A stretch of DNA of 64,000 nt from Clostridiales bacterium. GTDB lineage: Bacteria > Bacillota_A > Clostridia > Oscillospirales > Oscillospiraceae. The notes under the pieces are model-generated. The model was not told the origin of the DNA, did no database searches, and worked only from the letters and a program-made list of their open reading frames with translations. Below are positions 60,059 through 64,000 of this stretch, piece after piece (within the stretch, counting starts at the first letter, position 1; every line of letters starts with the position of its first letter). The stretch spans positions 62,001 through 126,000 of the forward strand of contig SFKX01000014.1 of the NCBI GenBank assembly GCA_004553625.1, written 5' to 3'. The translations under genes were made by a program, and so were the position numbers.

Positions 60059-60499
60059 TCATTGGCGCGAAAATTTGTCTCTCTGCGCAACAGCGAGCGC
60101 ATCGCAGCGCTCGTTGTACTCATGTCCGTCGTGGCCCTTGAGCCAGTTGAAGCTGACCTTGTGCCTGGCGAGCAGGGTGTCCAGGGCCTGCCAGAGCTCG
60201 GGATTTTTGAGCTCTCCCTCCTTGCGCCGCCAGCCGCGGCGCTTCCAGCCGGCGAGCCAGCCCTCGTTCACCGCGCGGGCGAGGTACTGCGAATCCGTCC
60301 ACAGCTCCACCTCACAGGGCTCCTTCAGCGCCTCCAGCGCCGAGATGGCCGCAATGAGCTCCATGCGGTTGTTCGTCGTCGCAGGTTCGCCGCCGGAGAG
60401 CTCGCGCTCGTGTCCGTTGTAGCTGAGTATGGCCGCCCAGCCGCCGGGACCGGGATTCCCGGAGCAGGCCCCGTCTGTATATATGCAGACTTTTTTCAT
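60059..60499 (-). CDS. rnhA: ribonuclease HI
   Basis: 146 residues with all four catalytic acids: IYTDGACSGNPGPGG, NNRMELIAAI, LWTDSQYL and NERCDALA. It removes RNA from RNA-DNA hybrids such as R-loops. It starts two bases after the gyrA stop, so it is probably co-transcribed with gyrase. Confidence 0.95.
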   Translation of the reverse strand: MKKVCIYTDGACSGNPGPGGWAAILSYNGHERELSGGEPATTNNRMELIAAISALEALKEPCEVELWTDSQYLARAVNEGWLAGWKRRGWRRKEGELKNPELWQALDTLLARHKVSFNWLKGHDGHEYNERCDALAVAQRDKFSRQ

Positions 60500-60501
60500 T
60501 A

Positions 60502-62982
60502 TTATTCGGAATCCTCGCGCTCCGTCCTGGCGACGGAAATGACCTTGGCGCCCGGGTTCGGACGCATGAGCCGCACGCCCTGCGTCGCCCTGCCGAGTAT
60601 GGACACGCCCGAAGCGGCCGTGCGGATGATGGTGCCGTCGTCCGCGATGATGAGCAGGTCGTCATCGTCGCGCACGACCTTGACGTCAGCGACGTAGCCG
60701 GTCTTTTCAGTGCAGTTGTAGTTTTTGAGACCCATACCGCCGCGGCTCTGGGGCTGACGTTCACCGTCAGCGCCTCTGAGGTAGTCGTCCAGGAGGGTGC
60801 GCTTGCCGTAGCCGTTTTCAGTGACGGAGAGCAGAGCGGTCCCGCCGCCGGCACGGCCCGCGCCGACGACGTAGTCGCCCTCGCGGAGCTTTATGCCGCG
60901 CACGCCCGCGGCCTCACGGCCCATGGGACGCACGTCGTTCTCGTCAAAGCAAATGGCGTAGCCCTCGTGCGTGGCGATGAGAATGTTCTGCTTTCCGTCC
61001 GTCAGGCGAACGGTTATGAGTCTGTCGTCCTCGGCGATGGACAGGGCGCGGATTCCGCTCTTGCGGATATTTTTGATGGCGTCGAGCGGCAGGCGCTTTA
61101 CCGTGCCGTTTTGCGTGACCATGAAGATATACATGTCTCCAAACTCGCGCACATGCAGCATTGCGCTGACCTTTTCGCCCGGCTCCACGGGGATGATGTT
61201 GACGATATTGGTTCCGCGCGCGGTCCTGCCGGCCTCTGGGATCTGGTAGCCCTTCTTGCGGTAGACGCGGCCGAAACTCGTGAAGAAGAGGATATAGTCG
61301 TGAGTCGAGGCGGTGAACACGGTCTCGACATAGTCCTCCTCGCGCGTGGCCATGGCGCGGATACCCTTGCCGCCGCGGCCCTGGGCGCGGTACTCGGAGG
61401 CGGGCAGGCGCTTTATATAGCCGCCGTGAGTGAGGGTGTAGACGCACTCCTCCTCCTCAATGAGGTCCTCGACGTCTATCTCGTCCTCGACGTCCTGGAT
61501 ATCTGTCTTGCGCGCGTCGCCGTACTTGTCGCGCAGGGCGGCGAGCTCGTCCTTTAGGACACCCTTTATCTTTTCCGGGTCCGCCAGGAGGCTCTCGTAA
61601 TAGGCGATACGCTCCTCGAGCTCGGCGTATTCCTTTTCCAGCTTCTCGCGGTCAAGACCCTGGAGTGCTTTGAGGCGCATATCTAGGATGGCCTGGGCCT
61701 GTATCTCGTCCAGGCCGAAGCGGGCCATGAGGTTTTCCCTGGCGTCGTCATAGCTCTGGCGGATGATACGGATGACCTCGTCTATATTGTCCTGGGCAAT
61801 GAGCAGGCCCTCGAGGAGGTGCTCGCGCTCCCTGGCCTTTCTGAGGTCATACTTCGTGCGCCGGGTGATGAGCTCTTCCTGGAAGGAGAGATATTCGTCA
61901 ATGATGTGCCGCAGGGAGAGGATCTTGGGCTGGGACTGGTTGTCCACCAGGGCGAGCATGTTGATGGAGAAGGAGGTCTGCAGCTGGGTCTGAGCGAAGA
62001 GGCGGTTCAAAACGACCTGTGTATTGGCGTCCTTCTTTATCTCGATGACGATGCGCATACCGTTGCGGTCAGACTCGTCGCGCAGGCCGGAGATGCCCTC
62101 GAGGCGCTTGTCGCGGACCTGGTCGGCTATGTTCTCTATGAGCTGGCGCTTGTTGACCTGGTAGGGCAGCTCGGTGACGATGATGCGGTAGCGCTCATGG
62201 CCGTATTCCTCGATCTCGGTCCTGGCGCGGACGATGACCTTTCCTCTGCCGGTGGCGTAGGCGGCGCGGATGCCGCTGCGGCCCATGATGATGCCCTTTG
62301 TAGGGAAATCCGGGCCTTTTATGTGTTCCATAAGGTCGGAGAGCCCGGCCTCCGGATCGTCCAAGACGCAGATGCAGGCGTTGATGACCTCGGTTAGGTT
62401 GTGGGGCGGGATATTGGTGGCCATGCCGACGGCTATGCCGGAGGAACCGTTCACGAGCAGGTTGGGAAAACGCGCGGGCAGGACCTTTGGCTCCTTACGG
62501 CTCTCGTCGAAGTTGGGGTCCCAGTCCACGGTGTCCTTTTCAATATCGCGCAGCATCTCGTCCGAGATTTTGGACATTCTGGCCTCGGTGTAGCGGTAGG
62601 CTGCCGGGGGATCTCCGTCCACAGAGCCGAAGTTGCCGTGGCCCTCTATGAGCGGGTAACGCATGGAGAAGTCCTGCGCGAGCCTGACGAGCGCGTCGTA
62701 GACCGACTGGTCGCCGTGCGGGTGGTAGTGACCCAGCACGTCGCCGACTGCGGTGGCGCATTTTTTGAAAGCCTTATCCGAGGTAAGTCCGCCCTCATAC
62801 ATCGTGTAGAGTATGCGCCGGTGCACGGGCTTGAGCCCGTCCCTCACGTCCGGCAGCGCCCTGCCCACGATGACGCTCATGGCATAGCTCATGTAGCTCT
62901 CTTTCATCTCGCCAACGATCTCGCTCGTGACGATCTTCTGATTAGGGAACATTATATCCTCGGGTTTATAATCCTTTGCCAT
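60502..62982 (-). CDS. gyrA: DNA gyrase subunit A
   Basis: 826 residues. The active-site Tyr is in AAYRYTEARMSK, the quinolone-region block GDVLGHYHPHGDQSVYDALV is intact with Asp at the position usually Ser or Ala, and the GyrA-box QGRGGKG in the C-terminal domain supports true gyrase rather than topoisomerase IV. It introduces negative supercoils with GyrB. Located 55 bp downstream of gyrB. Confidence 0.96.
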   Translation of the reverse strand: MAKDYKPEDIMFPNQKIVTSEIVGEMKESYMSYAMSVIVGRALPDVRDGLKPVHRRILYTMYEGGLTSDKAFKKCATAVGDVLGHYHPHGDQSVYDALVRLAQDFSMRYPLIEGHGNFGSVDGDPPAAYRYTEARMSKISDEMLRDIEKDTVDWDPNFDESRKEPKVLPARFPNLLVNGSSGIAVGMATNIPPHNLTEVINACICVLDDPEAGLSDLMEHIKGPDFPTKGIIMGRSGIRAAYATGRGKVIVRARTEIEEYGHERYRIIVTELPYQVNKRQLIENIADQVRDKRLEGISGLRDESDRNGMRIVIEIKKDANTQVVLNRLFAQTQLQTSFSINMLALVDNQSQPKILSLRHIIDEYLSFQEELITRRTKYDLRKAREREHLLEGLLIAQDNIDEVIRIIRQSYDDARENLMARFGLDEIQAQAILDMRLKALQGLDREKLEKEYAELEERIAYYESLLADPEKIKGVLKDELAALRDKYGDARKTDIQDVEDEIDVEDLIEEEECVYTLTHGGYIKRLPASEYRAQGRGGKGIRAMATREEDYVETVFTASTHDYILFFTSFGRVYRKKGYQIPEAGRTARGTNIVNIIPVEPGEKVSAMLHVREFGDMYIFMVTQNGTVKRLPLDAIKNIRKSGIRALSIAEDDRLITVRLTDGKQNILIATHEGYAICFDENDVRPMGREAAGVRGIKLREGDYVVGAGRAGGGTALLSVTENGYGKRTLLDDYLRGADGERQPQSRGGMGLKNYNCTEKTGYVADVKVVRDDDDLLIIADDGTIIRTAASGVSILGRATQGVRLMRPNPGAKVISVARTEREDSE

Positions 62983-63037
62983 TGTGTTACCACCTTAGGT
63001 GTTGATTTTAAATCTCTTGTTGACCGGCTTATCCGGC

Positions 63038-64000
63038 TCATATATCCAGATTTACGACATACTGTGCGTTCTTCTCGATATATTCCTTTCTCGGCTCGAC
63101 TTTTTCGCCCATGAGGATTGTAAAGATCTCGTCGGCCTTGACGGCGTCGTCCAGCTCTATGCGCTTGAGCGTCCTGCGCTCCGGGTCCATGGTGGTCTCC
63201 CAGAGCTCGTGGGCGTCCATCTCGCCGAGGCCCTTGAATCGGCTTATCTCGACTTTGGCGTTCGGGTTGTCTCCGCGCAGCTCTGCGCTCACGCGGTCTC
63301 GCTCCTTTTCGTCATAGGCTACGCGCACGGTTTTGCCGCGCGTCAGCTTGAAGAGCGGCGGCACGGCGGCATAGACATAGCCGTGCTCTATGAGCGGCCG
63401 CATGTAGCGGAAAAAGAAGGTCAAAAGCAGGGTCCTTATATGGCTGCCGTCCACGTCCGCATCGGCCATGATAATGATCTTGTGGTAGCGGAGCTTCGAG
63501 AGGTCGAAGTCCTCGCCGAGACCGGCGCCCAGTGCGGTGATAACGGGGTTCAGCTTGTCGTTGCTGTAGACCTTTTCCTCGCGGACTTTCTCGACGTTCA
63601 GCATCTTGCCCCAGAGGGGGAGAATGGCCTGGAAGCGGCTGTCCCTGCCGCTTGTGGCCGAGCCGCCTGCCGAGTCGCCCTCGACGATATAGAGCTCGGT
63701 GAGAGCCGGGTCACGCTCGTTGCAGTCGCGCAGCTTGCCTGGGAGGGTGGAGCCTTCCAGCGCGTTCTTGCGCCGGACGTTTTCGCGTGCCTTTCTCGCG
63801 GCCTCTCTGGCCCTCGAGGCCGTCATAGCCTTATCCAGTATTGTCCGGCCCACCGCCGGGTTCTCCTCGAGGAACTGCTCCAACTTGTCGGACACCACGC
63901 TGTCCACCAGCGTGCGCATGTCGGAGTTGCCGAGCTTTGCCTTGGTCTGGCCCTCGAACTGAGGATTCGTCAGCTTGACAGAGATGATGGCGGTAAGGCC
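63038..64000 (-). CDS. gyrB: DNA gyrase subunit B (partial, N-terminus beyond the window)
   Basis: The C-terminal 320 codons are visible and the frame stays open to the right edge (GLTAIISVKLTNPQFEG at the very end of the sequence). The Toprim domain has LYIVEGDSAGGSA and IIMADADVDGSHIRTL, and the tail has ISRFKGLGEMDAHELWETTM. The usual neighbours dnaA, dnaN and recF would be expected beyond the edge. Confidence 0.95.
   Translation of the reverse strand, partial: GLTAIISVKLTNPQFEGQTKAKLGNSDMRTLVDSVVSDKLEQFLEENPAVGRTILDKAMTASRAREAARKARENVRRKNALEGSTLPGKLRDCNERDPALTELYIVEGDSAGGSATSGRDSRFQAILPLWGKMLNVEKVREEKVYSNDKLNPVITALGAGLGEDFDLSKLRYHKIIIMADADVDGSHIRTLLLTFFFRYMRPLIEHGYVYAAVPPLFKLTRGKTVRVAYDEKERDRVSAELRGDNPNAKVEISRFKGLGEMDAHELWETTMDPERRTLKRIELDDAVKADEIFTILMGEKVEPRKEYIEKNAQYVVNLDI

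Overview
The window looks like a chromosomal segment of a GC-rich, anaerobic, endospore-lineage Firmicute (class Clostridia, probably an Oscillospiraceae-type gut bacterium). Evidence: Spo0A and the germination protease GPR, a class III (Firmicutes-type) fructose-1,6-bisphosphatase, YqhQ, TM2/zinc-ribbon and VTT proteins, a Firmicutes-type MutL with a C-terminal endonuclease domain, and Soj/Spo0J with two consensus parS sites. gyrB-gyrA (right edge, minus strand), parAB/parS and the dominance of minus-strand genes suggest that the replication origin lies beyond the right edge and the fork moves leftward through the window (inference).

Layout. 1-5.6 kb: an accessory, visibly less GC-rich block with a FAD/Rieske oxidoreductase (cut by the edge), a tocopherol-cyclase-like protein, superoxide dismutase, a MATE exporter behind an elaborate attenuator leader, then scars of other genes (5' end of an acyltransferase, a frameshifted conjugative-element HTH gene, pieces of a large serine recombinase) abutting an initiator tRNA gene with an irregular T-arm. 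5.8-13.1 kb (minus): TM2 protein, fbp, CPBP protease, mutS, miaB. 13.2-20.6 kb (plus, except a DD-carboxypeptidase): mutL, an unusual spo0A, YhhN, a GH13 glucosidase, an MBL hydrolase and a NUDIX enzyme. 20.7-30.3 kb (minus): a tightly overlapping chain SGNH-YesL-DUF3810-pgsA-rimO-recX-recA, then prmC, yqhQ and a two-component system. 30.4-37.2 kb: Sfp-type transferase, tRNA-Leu, methyltransferase, anchored Pro/Thr-rich protein, ArsR-controlled metal ATPase, TetR and an iron alcohol dehydrogenase. 37.3-43.3 kb: asnS, cysK, lipid kinase, AI-2E-type permease, a 460-bp non-coding interval holding a candidate structured RNA, a FadR-type regulator and a tiny lipoprotein. 43.4-49.4 kb: ruvX-folC-serS-parB-parA, parS, gpr, rpsT. 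49.5-57.7 kb: hydrolase, aminotransferase, VTT-response regulator-kinase operon, CoA-disulfide reductase/rhodanese, MscS, NifX-like protein. 57.7-64 kb (minus): gyrB-gyrA-rnhA-ABC exporter-GNAT.

Themes. The core genes handle DNA repair and topology (mutS, mutL, recA, recX, ruvX, gyrAB, rnhA), translation and RNA or protein modification (miaB, rimO, prmC, asnS, serS, rpsT) and chromosome segregation and sporulation. The most interesting signals are (1) the roughly 300-nt leader before the MATE gene, with a strong promoter, two short ORFs and four terminator-like hairpins; (2) a Spo0A whose phosphoacceptor Asp is replaced by Glu; (3) the candidate non-coding RNA at about 41.9-42.2 kb; and (4) the mobile-element scar against an initiator tRNA with one extra base. 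No CRISPR array, intact insertion sequence, prophage or rRNA was seen.
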